A model generated the notes under the pieces. It was given only the letters and a program-made list of their open reading frames with translations, was not told the DNA's origin and searched no databases. Below are positions 47,768-56,794 of a DNA stretch of 64,000 bases, piece by piece. This DNA is from F23-B02 sp963613665 (lineage in GTDB: Bacteria > Bacillota > Clostridia > Oscillospirales > Oscillospiraceae), in assembly GCA_963613665.1 (NCBI GenBank), contig CAVEAL010000002.1, positions 1 to 64,000 on the forward strand. Reading direction: 5' to 3'. The translations under genes and the position numbers were made by a program. Position 1 is the first letter of the stretch, and every line of letters starts with the position of its first letter.

Positions 47768-48556
47768 ATGCTTACTTCTCTGATATCAAAAGAGGGCTTT
47801 GAGGCGGTAACACGCTTCAAGGGCATGTTTGTGGACGGCCTTGTCTGCACGGTGTCGCTCTCTCTTCTGACCGTTTTATTCGGCTTCATACTTGCGCTGT
47901 TTCTGGCGGCGATGCGCCTTTCCAACTGGCACCCGTTCAAGGCGCTCGGCCTCGACAAGGACGGTCACCTGCGCGAGCAGGGCTTTTTGTCGGCGATAAG
48001 CCGCTTTAATCCGCTGAGCTTCCTGTCAAGCTGCTATGTAGAGGTGTTCCGCGCAACGCCTATGCTCGTTCAGCTGTTTATCATTTATTACATAGTATTT
48101 GCCGACATCACGCTGCCGAACTTCAAGCTTTTCGGAACGATACGCTTTGACAGGTTTCTGCCCGGCGTTGTTGCTCTGAGCCTGAACTCCGCTGCCTATC
48201 TGTGCGAGATCATACGCTCCGGCATACAGAGCGTTGACGGCGGACAGACCGAGGCTGCGCGCTCGCTCGGCCTCACGCAGGTGCAGAACATGCGCTTTAT
48301 TATCCTGCCGCAGGCGATAAAGAATATCCTTCCGGCTATCGCAAACGAATTTGTCACGATAATCAAGGAGTCATCCATCTGCTACACCATCGGTGTGCAG
48401 GAGATCATGTACGCTGTTGCCTCCGTCAAGGGTGCAACATACCGCGTAGCCGAGCCTCTGCTCGTCGCAACGGTCGTCTACTTCTGCCTGACATTCCCGA
48501 CCTCCAAGATAATCGAATACTTTGAAAGGAAGATGAGCGTAGGTGACAGACGATAA
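47768..48556 (+). CDS. Amino-acid ABC transporter permease
   Basis: 262 residues, about five membrane helices. YVEVFRATPMLVQLFIIYY and ALSLNSAAYLCEIIRSGIQS then GQTEAARSLGLTQVQNMRFI (the EAA loop that contacts the ATPase), as in HisMQ-type permeases. An N-terminal extension (about 30-75) is longer than average. It overlaps the next gene by 14 bp. Confidence 0.94.
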   Translation: MLTSLISKEGFEAVTRFKGMFVDGLVCTVSLSLLTVLFGFILALFLAAMRLSNWHPFKALGLDKDGHLREQGFLSAISRFNPLSFLSSCYVEVFRATPMLVQLFIIYYIVFADITLPNFKLFGTIRFDRFLPGVVALSLNSAAYLCEIIRSGIQSVDGGQTEAARSLGLTQVQNMRFIILPQAIKNILPAIANEFVTIIKESSICYTIGVQEIMYAVASVKGATYRVAEPLLVATVVYFCLTFPTSKIIEYFERKMSVGDRR

Positions 48557-49286
48557 GATCATACAGGTAAAGGACCTGAAGAAATACTATAAAAAGGGCA
48601 CTATCAAGGCACTCGACGGCGTTACGGTCGATATAAACCGCGGCGACGTTATGGTCGTCATCGGCCCCTCCGGCTCGGGCAAGAGTACGCTTCTGCGCTC
48701 GCTCAACCTCCTTGAGGAGCCCACGAGCGGCACCATACTTTTCGAGGGTGTCGATATAACCAGCAAGAAGATAGATATAAACAAGCACCGTCAGAAGATG
48801 GGCATGGTGTTCCAGCACTTCAACCTTTTCCCGCACAAGACCATACTTGAGAACATGATCCTCGCTCCCGTCGAGGTAAAGCATGTGCCCAAGGATGAGG
48901 CCAAGGCAAAGGCCATGCAGCTGCTCGAGCGCGTCGGCCTTGCCGACCGCGCCGATGCCTACCCAATCCAGCTCTCCGGCGGTCAGAAGCAGCGTATAGC
49001 CATCGTCCGTGCCCTGTGCATGGAGCCTGATGTCATGCTCTTTGACGAGCCGACGAGCGCACTCGACCCCGAAATGGTCGGCGAGGTGCTCGACGTTATG
49101 AAGGAGCTTGCGCACGACGGCATGACCATGGTCGTCGTCACGCACGAGATGGGCTTTGCCCGCGAGGTCGGCAACCGTGTCCTCTTCATGGCGGCCGGCA
49201 AGCTCGTCGAGGAGGGCACGCCCGAGGAAATATTCGAGCATCCGCAGAGTGAACGACTGCAGGACTTCCTGTCAAAGGTACTTTGA
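48543..49286 (+). CDS. Amino-acid ABC transporter ATP-binding protein (GlnQ type)
   Basis: 247 residues from a GTG at 48543, inside the end of the permease gene. Walker A IGPSGSGKSTLLRS (about 40), LSGGQKQRIAIVRALC signature (about 140), Walker B DVMLFDEPTSALDPEMVGEV, switch His in TMVVVTHEMGFAREV. All are typical of polar-amino-acid importers. It may work with the permease as a single dimeric complex. Confidence 0.95.
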   Translation: MTDDKIIQVKDLKKYYKKGTIKALDGVTVDINRGDVMVVIGPSGSGKSTLLRSLNLLEEPTSGTILFEGVDITSKKIDINKHRQKMGMVFQHFNLFPHKTILENMILAPVEVKHVPKDEAKAKAMQLLERVGLADRADAYPIQLSGGQKQRIAIVRALCMEPDVMLFDEPTSALDPEMVGEVLDVMKELAHDGMTMVVVTHEMGFAREVGNRVLFMAAGKLVEEGTPEEIFEHPQSERLQDFLSKVL

Positions 49287-50743
49287 TGCACATGAACAAA
49301 ACAAAAACCGAACTTAAAAATGCCGCCATAGACTTTGTCGGGTCTATGGAGGACTTCTGCAAAAAAACGGCCGACGAGATATGGGAAAACCCCGAGCTGT
49401 CGCTGAAGGAATACAAGGCCGCGGCGCTTTACTGCAAGGTCCTGCGCGAGCACGGCTTCGAGGTACGCGAAAAGCTCTGCGGCATCGATACTGCCTTCTG
49501 CGGCTCCTTCGGCAGCGGACGGCCGTATATCGGCGTGCTCGGCGAGTTTGACGCACTCTCGGGCCTTTCGCAGAAGGCCGGCCTGTGTGAAAAGGAGCCG
49601 GTCGTGCACGACGGAAACGGCCACGGCTGCGGACACAATCTGCTGGGCGTCGGCTCACTCGCTGCGGCCATCGCAGTGAAAAAATACCTCGAGGACAGCG
49701 GCAGCAGCGGCACGGTCATATTCTTCGGCTGCCCCGGCGAGGAGGGCGGCAGCGGCAAGGCATACCTTGCGCGTGAGCGCGTCTGGGAAAAGCTCGACGC
49801 TGCGATAAGCTGGCATCCGTCGGACGTAAATCAGGTCAGGACGGGTACTAACAACTCCTCCATTCAGGTGCTGTATAAATTCAAAGGTATCGCGGCTCAC
49901 GCAGCGTCGAGCCCCGAGTTCGGGCGCAGTGCGCTCGACGCGGTGGAGCTTATGAACATCGGCGTGCAGTTTCTGCGCGAGCACATGTCGAGCGACTGCC
50001 GCGTGCACTATGCGATAACGAACGCCGGAGGAGTATCGCCGAATGTCGTGCAGTCCGAGGCTGAGGTGCTGTATATGACGCGCGCAAACAAGGTGTGCGA
50101 CTGTGTCGAGCTGCAAAAGCGCGTGGACAAGATCGCCGAGGGCGCCGCGCTCATGACCGAGACGAGCTTCGAGCGCGTATTCATTGACGGGACCTCGGAG
50201 CTGCTGCCGAACTATACGCTCGAAAAGCTCATGTACGATAACTTTGAAAAAATCGGTGTTCCGCAGCATGACGACGCAGAACGTGCCTTTGCCGGGGCCC
50301 TACGCAGTACCTTTCCGCCGCAGAAGGAAGCGCCCGGCATCGCCGCGCAGTTTGACGCGGATATAGCCGATGCCGTCATGGAAATGACGCATGAGCTCAA
50401 GGATCCGCTCAACGACTTTCTTATGCCCTATTACTCCGGCACGGGCTTTATTGCCGGCAGCACCGATATCGGCGACGTGAGCTGGCTCACGCCCGCCGCG
50501 CAGATCGAGACCGTGACGTGGCCGAGCGGTATGCCGGGTCACACATGGCAGACCGTCAGCTGCGGCAAGAGCACCATTGCCTATAAGGGGCTGCTCTGTG
50601 CGGCGAAGGTCATGGCCGCGTCGGTCATAGACCTCATCGAGGATCCCGAGCTTTTAAATAGTGCGCGTGAAGAGTTCAGACGCCGCTCCAAGGCAGGCTA
50701 CACCTGCCCGATAGAGCCGGGCGCGGTGCCCATTGCACTGTGA
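49286..50743 (+). CDS. M20-family amidohydrolase (AbgB-like)
   Basis: About 485 residues; ATG at 49286 overlaps the GlnQ stop region. Metal-site motifs are GVLGEFDALSGLSQKAG, GHGCGHNLLGVGSLAAA and FFGCPGEEGGSGKAYLA (the Glu-Glu pair), followed by the dimerisation insert and a C-terminal GSTDIGDVSWLTPAAQIETV with late metal ligands. It closely matches p-aminobenzoyl-glutamate hydrolase subunit B. Coupling to an amino-acid importer suggests import and hydrolysis of an acylated or aminobenzoylated amino acid. Confidence 0.88.
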   Translation: MHMNKTKTELKNAAIDFVGSMEDFCKKTADEIWENPELSLKEYKAAALYCKVLREHGFEVREKLCGIDTAFCGSFGSGRPYIGVLGEFDALSGLSQKAGLCEKEPVVHDGNGHGCGHNLLGVGSLAAAIAVKKYLEDSGSSGTVIFFGCPGEEGGSGKAYLARERVWEKLDAAISWHPSDVNQVRTGTNNSSIQVLYKFKGIAAHAASSPEFGRSALDAVELMNIGVQFLREHMSSDCRVHYAITNAGGVSPNVVQSEAEVLYMTRANKVCDCVELQKRVDKIAEGAALMTETSFERVFIDGTSELLPNYTLEKLMYDNFEKIGVPQHDDAERAFAGALRSTFPPQKEAPGIAAQFDADIADAVMEMTHELKDPLNDFLMPYYSGTGFIAGSTDIGDVSWLTPAAQIETVTWPSGMPGHTWQTVSCGKSTIAYKGLLCAAKVMAASVIDLIEDPELLNSAREEFRRRSKAGYTCPIEPGAVPIAL

Positions 50744-50837
50744 TATGGCAAAAATCTATTTGTTAACAAATTAAAGCTTTTATTTTTCGATCTTATATGC
50801 TATACTGCGGATGTTTGTGCACATTGGAGGCATTGAT

Positions 50838-51461
50838 ATGAAAAATAAGCTTCTGTTTGTTCTCGTGCTTCTGCTCATCGCGGCGGCTCTGCCGCTTTCG
50901 GCGAGCGCCGAGCTCGGGCTCAAACCGGTTGCCGATCCGTGGGACGATCCGAATAACCTTACAAAAGACGGGGAGACCTATACGGCATATAATGAGGACG
51001 GATACATCGTCGCGTGGGAAACTCCGGAGTGCGACGTAAACGGCAAGTACATGCTCATAAAAAACGATACCGAGCTGAAGGTCGAGTACCGCGTGAGCTA
51101 TATGGGCGACGTCCCATGGGGACACGTTACCGTTGCCGCCGATGACGGCGAGAACTTCACGGGCTGGGTGCTCATGAGCGATCTTCTCGGAGCTGACGGA
51201 AAACCCGCGGCACAGGCTCCGGTGAGCGTTCCCGAGCATCCGATGATAGCCGACCCCACTCCCGAACCGACGGCCGACCCTGATGAGACGGAGGCAGAGC
51301 CTACGCCCACCGTGCCGGTTCGCCCTCAGCAGGCAATAAATATCAACAACACCTATAATGCAGCGATCGTCTATACCTCGATAGCCATTGCCGCGGCTGC
51401 GATAGCCTTTGCGATCCTTGTGCTTGTAAAGCATAAGGCACTGAACAAAAAGGGCGAATAA
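50838..51461 (+). CDS. Secreted, C-terminally anchored SH3-like protein
   Basis: 207 residues from ATG 50838 (GGAGG SD). Signal peptide (about 1-22), then a domain that looks SH3-like (about 25-115: YNEDGYIVAWETPECDVNGK, DTELKVEYRVSYMGDVPWGH, VTVAADDGENFTGWVLMSDL), a Pro/Glu/Thr-rich linker (about 130-165) and a C-terminal membrane helix (about 178-198) with a basic tail. It probably projects from the membrane toward the wall. The function is unknown. An extended -10 (TGCTATACT, 50798-50806) lies upstream. Confidence 0.7.
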   Translation: MKNKLLFVLVLLLIAAALPLSASAELGLKPVADPWDDPNNLTKDGETYTAYNEDGYIVAWETPECDVNGKYMLIKNDTELKVEYRVSYMGDVPWGHVTVAADDGENFTGWVLMSDLLGADGKPAAQAPVSVPEHPMIADPTPEPTADPDETEAEPTPTVPVRPQQAININNTYNAAIVYTSIAIAAAAIAFAILVLVKHKALNKKGE

Positions 51462-51504
51462 ACCTCCGCCTTTCGGACATGATAATATTTGCAGGCATAA
51501 AACC

Positions 51505-51531
51505 TTAGCACTCTGACAGTGAGAGTGCTAA
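51505..51531 (+). promoter_or_regulatory. CIRCE operator (HrcA binding site)
   Basis: TTAGCACTC-N9-GAGTGCTAA, a perfect match to the CIRCE consensus, 143 bp before hsp20. HrcA bound here would repress hsp20 and release it on heat shock. Confidence 0.96.
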
Positions 51532-51673
51532 GGTTTACATTTTGTTCACACAAAGCACTAAGATTATTCATAATTATATGCTATTTTATATACATAAAGA
51601 AACAAAAGACATAAACAAAGAAACGAAATTCGAGTTTAGGTCTTGTTCCCAAAATATTTAGGAGGTATTGATT

Positions 51674-52105
51674 ATGTTTGAACTTACACCGTTTGGCTAT
51701 CGTAAAGTAGCATCTTATAATCCTTTCCGTGAGCTCGAGGAAATGAGCCGCAACTTCTGGAGCGACGCTGATGTCAGCGCCTTCCGTACCGACATCAAAA
51801 AGGTTGACGGCAGCTATGTGCTCGAGGCCGAGCTGCCCGGCTTCAAGAAGGAAGATATCAATATTGATATCGACAAGGATTGCCTGACCATTTCCGCGGA
51901 GCGCAAGTCCGAGGAAAAGGAAGAAAAGAACGACAACGGCTTTATCCGCCGCGAGCGTTTCTACGGCTCGTTCAGCCGCAGCTTCAACATCAAGGGTATC
52001 GACACCGACGCGATCACAGCTGAGTATAACGACGGCGTCCTGACCCTGACCATGCCGGAGAAGACCCCCGAGGTACCGGCGTCAAGACGTCTCGAGATCA
52101 AGTGA
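51674..52105 (+). CDS. Small heat shock protein, Hsp20/alpha-crystallin family
   Basis: 143 residues from ATG 51674 (GGAGG 8 bp upstream). The N-terminus (FELTPFGYRKVASYNPFREL) is followed by the alpha-crystallin domain (about 38-135; VDGSYVLEAELPGFKKEDIN, DCLTISAERKSEEKEEKNDN, GVLTLTMPEKTPE). It lacks the canonical IxI tail motif; the end reads RRLEIK. ATP-independent holdase. Under CIRCE/HrcA control. Confidence 0.96.
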   Translation: MFELTPFGYRKVASYNPFRELEEMSRNFWSDADVSAFRTDIKKVDGSYVLEAELPGFKKEDINIDIDKDCLTISAERKSEEKEEKNDNGFIRRERFYGSFSRSFNIKGIDTDAITAEYNDGVLTLTMPEKTPEVPASRRLEIK

Positions 52106-52170
52106 TCTCAAAGCACTGACAAGCAGATCAGATAGTTTTCTTTCATCCTCTCTCTTCCCCATAAAAAACA

Positions 52171-52203
52171 GAAGACCCGGTGCACTGCATCGGGTCTTTT
52201 GTA
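52171..52203 (+). terminator. Terminator after hsp20
   Basis: AGACCCGGTGCA / TGCATCGGGTCT hairpin followed by TTTTGT, about 65 bp after the stop. Confidence 0.85.
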
Positions 52204-52281
52204 TTGTATCAGATATAAGAATATCCGACAGAGCTTATAGTTAGGGATATACCGCTATTTGAGGTATATCCCTATTTTGTG

Positions 52282-52620
52282 CTACGCTATGCTCATAAGC
52301 CGGACATCCTTACCGGACAGTATCCTTTTTGCCGGGCTTGAACAGCAGGGGCACTTGCCCTCATTCTTCATCACATTATACATCGTACCGCATTCGCTGC
52401 AAAGAGCCTCGCCCGGGATAGTCTTCAGCTCCATACGGGCATTTTTCAGAAGCGGAAATTGCGCCTTAACATAGTCGAAGTATTCAGTGAACACATTCGG
52501 CAGCACACCGGCAAGCTCACCGAGTTCAAGCGAGATCACATGGATCTCATCAAGCCCGTTCTCCTCGGCACACTGAGAGGCGGTCTCCGCTGCGGAATAA
52601 AGTATTCCTATCTCGTGCAT
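52282..52620 (-). CDS. hypA: HypA-like hydrogenase nickel incorporation protein
   Basis: 112 residues. MHEIGIL N-terminus (the nickel-binding Met-His-Glu), HVISLELGELAGVLPNVFTE, and the zinc site CSECGTMYNV...CPCCSSP with four cysteines (about 73-93). HypA delivers nickel to [NiFe]-hydrogenase or urease. No hydrogenase or other Hyp gene is in the window. It lies 10 bp downstream of the truncated oxidoreductase gene. Confidence 0.92.
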   Translation of the reverse strand: MHEIGILYSAAETASQCAEENGLDEIHVISLELGELAGVLPNVFTEYFDYVKAQFPLLKNARMELKTIPGEALCSECGTMYNVMKNEGKCPCCSSPAKRILSGKDVRLMSIA

Positions 52621-52629
52621 GCTTTGACC

Positions 52630-53920
52630 TCACTTCTTCTTAGGCGGCTTGTGGTACTTCGCACCCGAGGCGTAGGATACATCTGGATTTATGCTTGACA
52701 CGCCGACATCCACCGTCTTTACCGTAGGCTTATGGAACTTGCTCCAAACCATTCTTCTGCCAACTTCGCCGAGCACTGCGGGCACAAGCTGCTCCCGCGT
52801 ACAGGGGGTACACTCAAACACTCGGCGCAGATGTATGGCATCGAATTTGCAGCGAGTAGTACACACGCCGCAGCCGAGACACATGTTTTCATCTACATGC
52901 GAAGCGCCGCATTTGAGGCACCGCGCAGTTTCTGCCTTAACTTGATCTTCGGTGAATACCTCACGGTCATCGCTGAACGTGCGTGCTTTTGACGCAGTGC
53001 GCCTGCAGCTCTGACGGTGAGCATTGTCATAGCTGCCGAACAGCACGTTGTCCTTATCGATCTCATGATAAAGATTGCGGTCGCGGCCGGTTTTGAGGTT
53101 TCCGCCCCATACAAAGCGATGGATCGAGTCTGCACCCTCCTTGCCGCAGGCGATCGCATCAATTGACCACTGCGGACCGGTGAACACATCCCCGCCTACA
53201 AATATATCTGGGACAGAGGTCTGGAAGGTCTGCTTGTCTGCTTCGGGATAATTGCCGCCGCGCAGCGCAACATTCTCTCCCTCGAGAAGCTCGCCCCAGA
53301 CAACGCTCTGTCCGACTGCCAACACAACGTGGCTGCACGGAACGGTCACAGTCTCGTCTTCGTCAAACACGGGACTGAATTTCCCGTTTCCGTCTTTCAC
53401 GGACAGGCACCTTTTGAAGGTGATGCCGGTGACTTTGCCGTTTTCGGAAAGAATCTCCTTCGGACCCCAGCCGCAGCCGACAATAACGCCGTCCGCTTCT
53501 GCCTCGTCCATCTCATCCTGAGCAGCAGGCATTTCTTCGCGGGCTTCAAGGCAATACATATATGTTTTGCCTGCACCGAGACGCACGGCGGTACGCGCCG
53601 TATCGACAGCGACATTGCCGCCGCCGATGATGACCGTGTCGCCGTCAAGCCTGCTGTCAATACCGTGTTTTTGCAGGAAATCCACTGCGGCGATAACTCC
53701 GTCGGCATCCTCACCGGGTACGTTGACCTTACGCCCGCCCTGACAGCCGATGGCAATGTAAAACGCTTCATAGCCCTGATCGCGCAGCTGCTGTATAGTT
53801 ACGTCTTTGCCTACCTCAACGCCGCATCTGAATTCTGCGCCGAGCTGACGGATAACATCTATCTCGGCATCGAGCACATCCTTTTCAAGACGGAAGTTCG
53901 GCACACCGTAGCGCAGCATG
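52630..53920 (-). pseudogene. 5'-truncated glutamate-synthase-small-subunit-like oxidoreductase
   Basis: The homologous sequence starts at about 53915 with MLRYGVPNFRLEKDVLDAEI. In complete proteins this lies ~150-200 residues in, after the FAD-binding domain and iron-sulfur domain, which are absent. What remains: VIIGGGNVAVDTARTAVRLG (NADPH-binding GxGxxA), GCGWGPKEILSENGKVTGIT, PDIFVGGDVFTGPQWSIDAI (FAD end), and a C-terminal cysteine cluster (CLKCGASHVDENMCLGCGVC and CKFDAI) for Fe-S clusters. The 5' end is fused to a TetR fragment on the other strand. A start inside could still give a partial protein, but the missing FAD domain makes activity unlikely. Confidence 0.75.
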
Positions 53921-53924
53921 GATA

Positions 53925-54305
53925 TATGCGCACAGCTCCCTGACCATGGGGCACAGCGAGCCCGACTGGAGCTTTTGGGATTACTGGCCGTACATTGCAA
54001 AGCTGCTCTACGATGACCGCTTGTTCTACCGCCATGTGTTTCAGCACCACGGTCAAAATTCCTTCCGTCAATACAGTATAGCGCAGCTTTCTCCGATACT
54101 TACAAAGGATTACAGCAGTGCATTTCCCGACAAGGCAAGTCTTGAATTTTTTATTGAGCACATATGCGACATGGCATTTGACTCTTTTGTCATCTGGCTT
54201 TCGTCTGAGCCGTGTCCTGAGCCCGAAAAATTTGTCACCTATTTCAGAAGATGCTTTTTTAACGTTTCACAGGCAAATATCAGACTGCTGTCAGAGCCTA
54301 TATAG
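53925..54305 (+). pseudogene. C-terminal fragment of a TetR-family regulator
   Basis: About 120 codons: DWSFWDYWPYIAKLLYDDRL then FYRHVFQHHGQNSFRQYSIA, LEFFIEHICDMAFDSFVIW and EKFVTYFRRCFF. This matches the C-terminal ligand domain (TetR_C) of clostridial TetR regulators such as DhaS-type ones. The N-terminal helix-turn-helix is missing; upstream lies the oxidoreductase fragment read the other way. A terminator follows at 54310. Confidence 0.75.
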
Positions 54306-54307
54306 AA

Positions 54308-54352
54308 AAAGATACCGAGAAAAGTACTAATGCTACTAATCTCGGTATTTTT
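54308..54352 (+). terminator. Terminator after the TetR fragment
   Basis: ATACCGAGA / TCTCGGTAT hairpin with a 17-nt loop and TTTTTTCCC tail. Confidence 0.7.
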
Positions 54353-54439
54353 TCCCTTGCTGCGGACCGATAATTGAGTTTTTCAAAACTCCGTTATCAG
54401 TCCGCAGAGCTTGTCTGTCGGATATTTTTGCTTGTTTGC

Positions 54440-55927
54440 TTACTGGGGCTTTGCGGGGGGATCGCCGCTTGGCATCTGGCCGCCGCCCTGACCCTGACCG
54501 TCGGGAGGCTGCATATCGCCGCCGCCTGCGCCTCCGTCAGGAGCCTGACCGCCGCCGGGCTGCATATCGCCGCCGCCCATTCCGCCGGAGGTGGATGTGC
54601 CGGTCTGGGCGCTTGCACTGGAAACGCTGTCGGAGCCGGCATACAGGTTGTAGCTCGTGTCTGCACTCAGGTCTGCCGAGGAGAAGAACACATAGACTGC
54701 GTCGCAGCTTGCAGTGCCGCTGTAGAGCTCCGCTCCGCTTTCGTCCTTGATGCTTATCACGTCGCCCTTAGAGATAAGCGAGCTGCCGCCGCCCATTCCG
54801 CCGGTCGAGCCATAGGTAACATAGGCCTGCTCTGCGCTGATGCTCAGTCCGTTTCCGCTCGAGCCGCCCGCTGCGAGCACCGTGCCGCCGGTGATAGACA
54901 GAGTGCCGTCGGCGTCAAGGGGCTGATTGTCCGCGCGGTTTGCGGTCCATACGACTACCGTGCCGCCGGAGATGTTCAGATCACCGTTGGAGTCAAAGCC
55001 GTCGCCGTCGCTTGCGTAGGCAACTATTGAGCCGCCGGAGATATTGATGACGAAGCTGGCTCCCGTAAGATCGGAGTTTGCCGCGTTCATGCAGTCGTCG
55101 GACGAGAGAATGGAGATATCGCCCGAAAGGACGTTGAGCTCGGAGGCTTCAAGGCCCTCGTAGCACTCGGTGATGTTTATGGTCGGGCCGTCGGTACCCT
55201 CTGCGCCGACATTCATGATAAGGTCGCAGTGCACGGCATCGTCCGCAGCGGAGATGTTCAGCGTGCCGCTTTCAATGTTCAGGAGCTGTTCTGCGTTTAT
55301 CGCGTCGTTTACTGTAGCGGAGATGTTCAGGGTCAGCTCCTTTATGGTGAGGGAGGCCTCGCCCTCCTCGTCGGTGGTGGCACCGGACTTGATGCCGTTT
55401 TTGCCATTTGCAGTGATATTAAGAGTGCCGGTTCCGCAGATCGTGACCTGCGAGCCGTCCTTACATTTAATAACGGCGTTCTCGGCGCTTTCGTTGTCGG
55501 CATATTCCTCGTCGTTGTTCTTTTCGCTGTCGCTCAGTGAGTTTACCGAGCCCTCGGCGACCATAATCGTGACCTCGGTGGACTTGTTGCAGGAAACAGG
55601 CGCCGTGTCAGAGCTTTCGAGCTCCAGCCCGTCGAGAATGAGCGTTACGCCCGTCGTGCCCTTTTTCACCTCAACGCTGCCGTCCGAGCAGCTGCCGGAG
55701 AGAAGATATGTGCCGGAGCTTTCTATTTTTAGATGTGTACCGTCTATCTCATACCCCGTGCTTTCACCGTCGGCGGTGATGGAGCTGTCCGTAAATGTAA
55801 ATGCAGTGTCCGCGGAATAGCTTTCCGTGCCGGTCTGGGTTTTCGTGTCCTCCTGCGTCGAGCATGCCGCCAGCGACAGGATCATCGCAGCGGCCAGCAG
55901 GAGAGCCATAAGTTTTTTGATGTTCAT
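54440..55927 (-). CDS. Cthe_2159-family carbohydrate-binding lipoprotein (DUF4353)
   Basis: 495 residues. Lipobox SLAAC (Cys about 22). The central beta-helix repeats carry many NIS/NIT-type strands and Asp-rich turns (GVTLILDGLELESSDTAPVS, TICGTGTLNITANGKNGIKS, INAEQLLNIESGTLNISAAD, GSIVAYASDGDGFDSNGDLN). The tail from about 440 is Gly/Gln/Pro-rich (GGGDMQPGGGQAPDGGAGGG). Cthe_2159 of Clostridium thermocellum binds cellulose and acidic sugars. Genes for VTC-domain and DUF4956 proteins, its usual partners, lie just upstream in the opposite direction. Confidence 0.85.
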   Translation of the reverse strand: MNIKKLMALLLAAAMILSLAACSTQEDTKTQTGTESYSADTAFTFTDSSITADGESTGYEIDGTHLKIESSGTYLLSGSCSDGSVEVKKGTTGVTLILDGLELESSDTAPVSCNKSTEVTIMVAEGSVNSLSDSEKNNDEEYADNESAENAVIKCKDGSQVTICGTGTLNITANGKNGIKSGATTDEEGEASLTIKELTLNISATVNDAINAEQLLNIESGTLNISAADDAVHCDLIMNVGAEGTDGPTINITECYEGLEASELNVLSGDISILSSDDCMNAANSDLTGASFVINISGGSIVAYASDGDGFDSNGDLNISGGTVVVWTANRADNQPLDADGTLSITGGTVLAAGGSSGNGLSISAEQAYVTYGSTGGMGGGSSLISKGDVISIKDESGAELYSGTASCDAVYVFFSSADLSADTSYNLYAGSDSVSSASAQTGTSTSGGMGGGDMQPGGGQAPDGGAGGGDMQPPDGQGQGGGQMPSGDPPAKPQ

Positions 55928-56065
55928 ACTAATTGACCTCCTTCATTTCGGATGAGCCTATTGTAAAGCCGTGACCTAAAACCTACTTAAAGAAATATTC
56001 GCAATTTTCTTTAGGTAAATTTTAAGCAAAGGGATTATCATGGCCTCGTAAAGGAGGTTTGCACC

Positions 56066-56794
56066 ATGACAGAAAACATCCAGTGCTGCTTTAAACGCTA
56101 TGAAAAGAAGTACCGCCTGACACGCGAGCAGCAGCGCATCATATTAAACGGTATGCGCGATCACATGCAGGCCGACAAATTCGGACAGTATACGATCTGC
56201 AACATATATTATGACACCGACGACTGGCAGCTTATCCGCACATCGATAGAAAAGCCGGTGTACAAGGAAAAGCTCCGTGTGCGCAGCTACGGCGTGCCGG
56301 GAGATAAGGGCAAGGTGTTCGTCGAGCTTAAAAAGAAGTACGACGGCGTTGTCTACAAGCGCAGGATAACCACCGCGCCGGAAACGGCAAAGGCGTTTTT
56401 GAACGGAGCCGCCGTCGGCACGGACTTCGGCCAGATAGGCCGCGAGATCGAGTGGTTCCAGTCGTTCTACAAGACCTCGCCCAAGGTGTTTATCGGCTAC
56501 GATCGCCTGGCCTTCGCCGGAACCGAGCAGCCGGAACTGCGCATCACCTTCGATACGGATCTGCGCTTCCGCACCGATGATCTTGATCTCAGGCTCGGCG
56601 ATCACGGAGCGCTTATCCTGCCGCACGACGAGGTGCTCATGGAGATAAAGATCCCCGGCGTATGCCCTATGTGGCTCAGCGAGCTCTTGTCCGAAGCCGG
56701 AGCATTCCCGACCTCGTTTTCCAAGATCGGCTGGTGCTATAAGAACAACATTTTAAAACAACCCGTAAAAAAGGAGGAACTCAGCTGTGCTTGA
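56066..56794 (+). CDS. VTC-domain protein (polyphosphate polymerase-like)
   Basis: 242 residues. FKRYEKKYRLTREQQRIILN, YTICNIYYDTDDWQLIRTSI, KLRVRSYGVPGDKGKVFVEL KKKYDGVVYKRR (basic tunnel residues), and late LPHDEVLMEIKIPGVCPMWL with the catalytic Glu form a CYTH-like triphosphate tunnel fold. Yeast VTC4 makes polyphosphate; bacterial homologues in this cluster are of unknown product. The gene overlaps the DUF4956 gene by 8 bp. Confidence 0.9.
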   Translation: MTENIQCCFKRYEKKYRLTREQQRIILNGMRDHMQADKFGQYTICNIYYDTDDWQLIRTSIEKPVYKEKLRVRSYGVPGDKGKVFVELKKKYDGVVYKRRITTAPETAKAFLNGAAVGTDFGQIGREIEWFQSFYKTSPKVFIGYDRLAFAGTEQPELRITFDTDLRFRTDDLDLRLGDHGALILPHDEVLMEIKIPGVCPMWLSELLSEAGAFPTSFSKIGWCYKNNILKQPVKKEELSCA

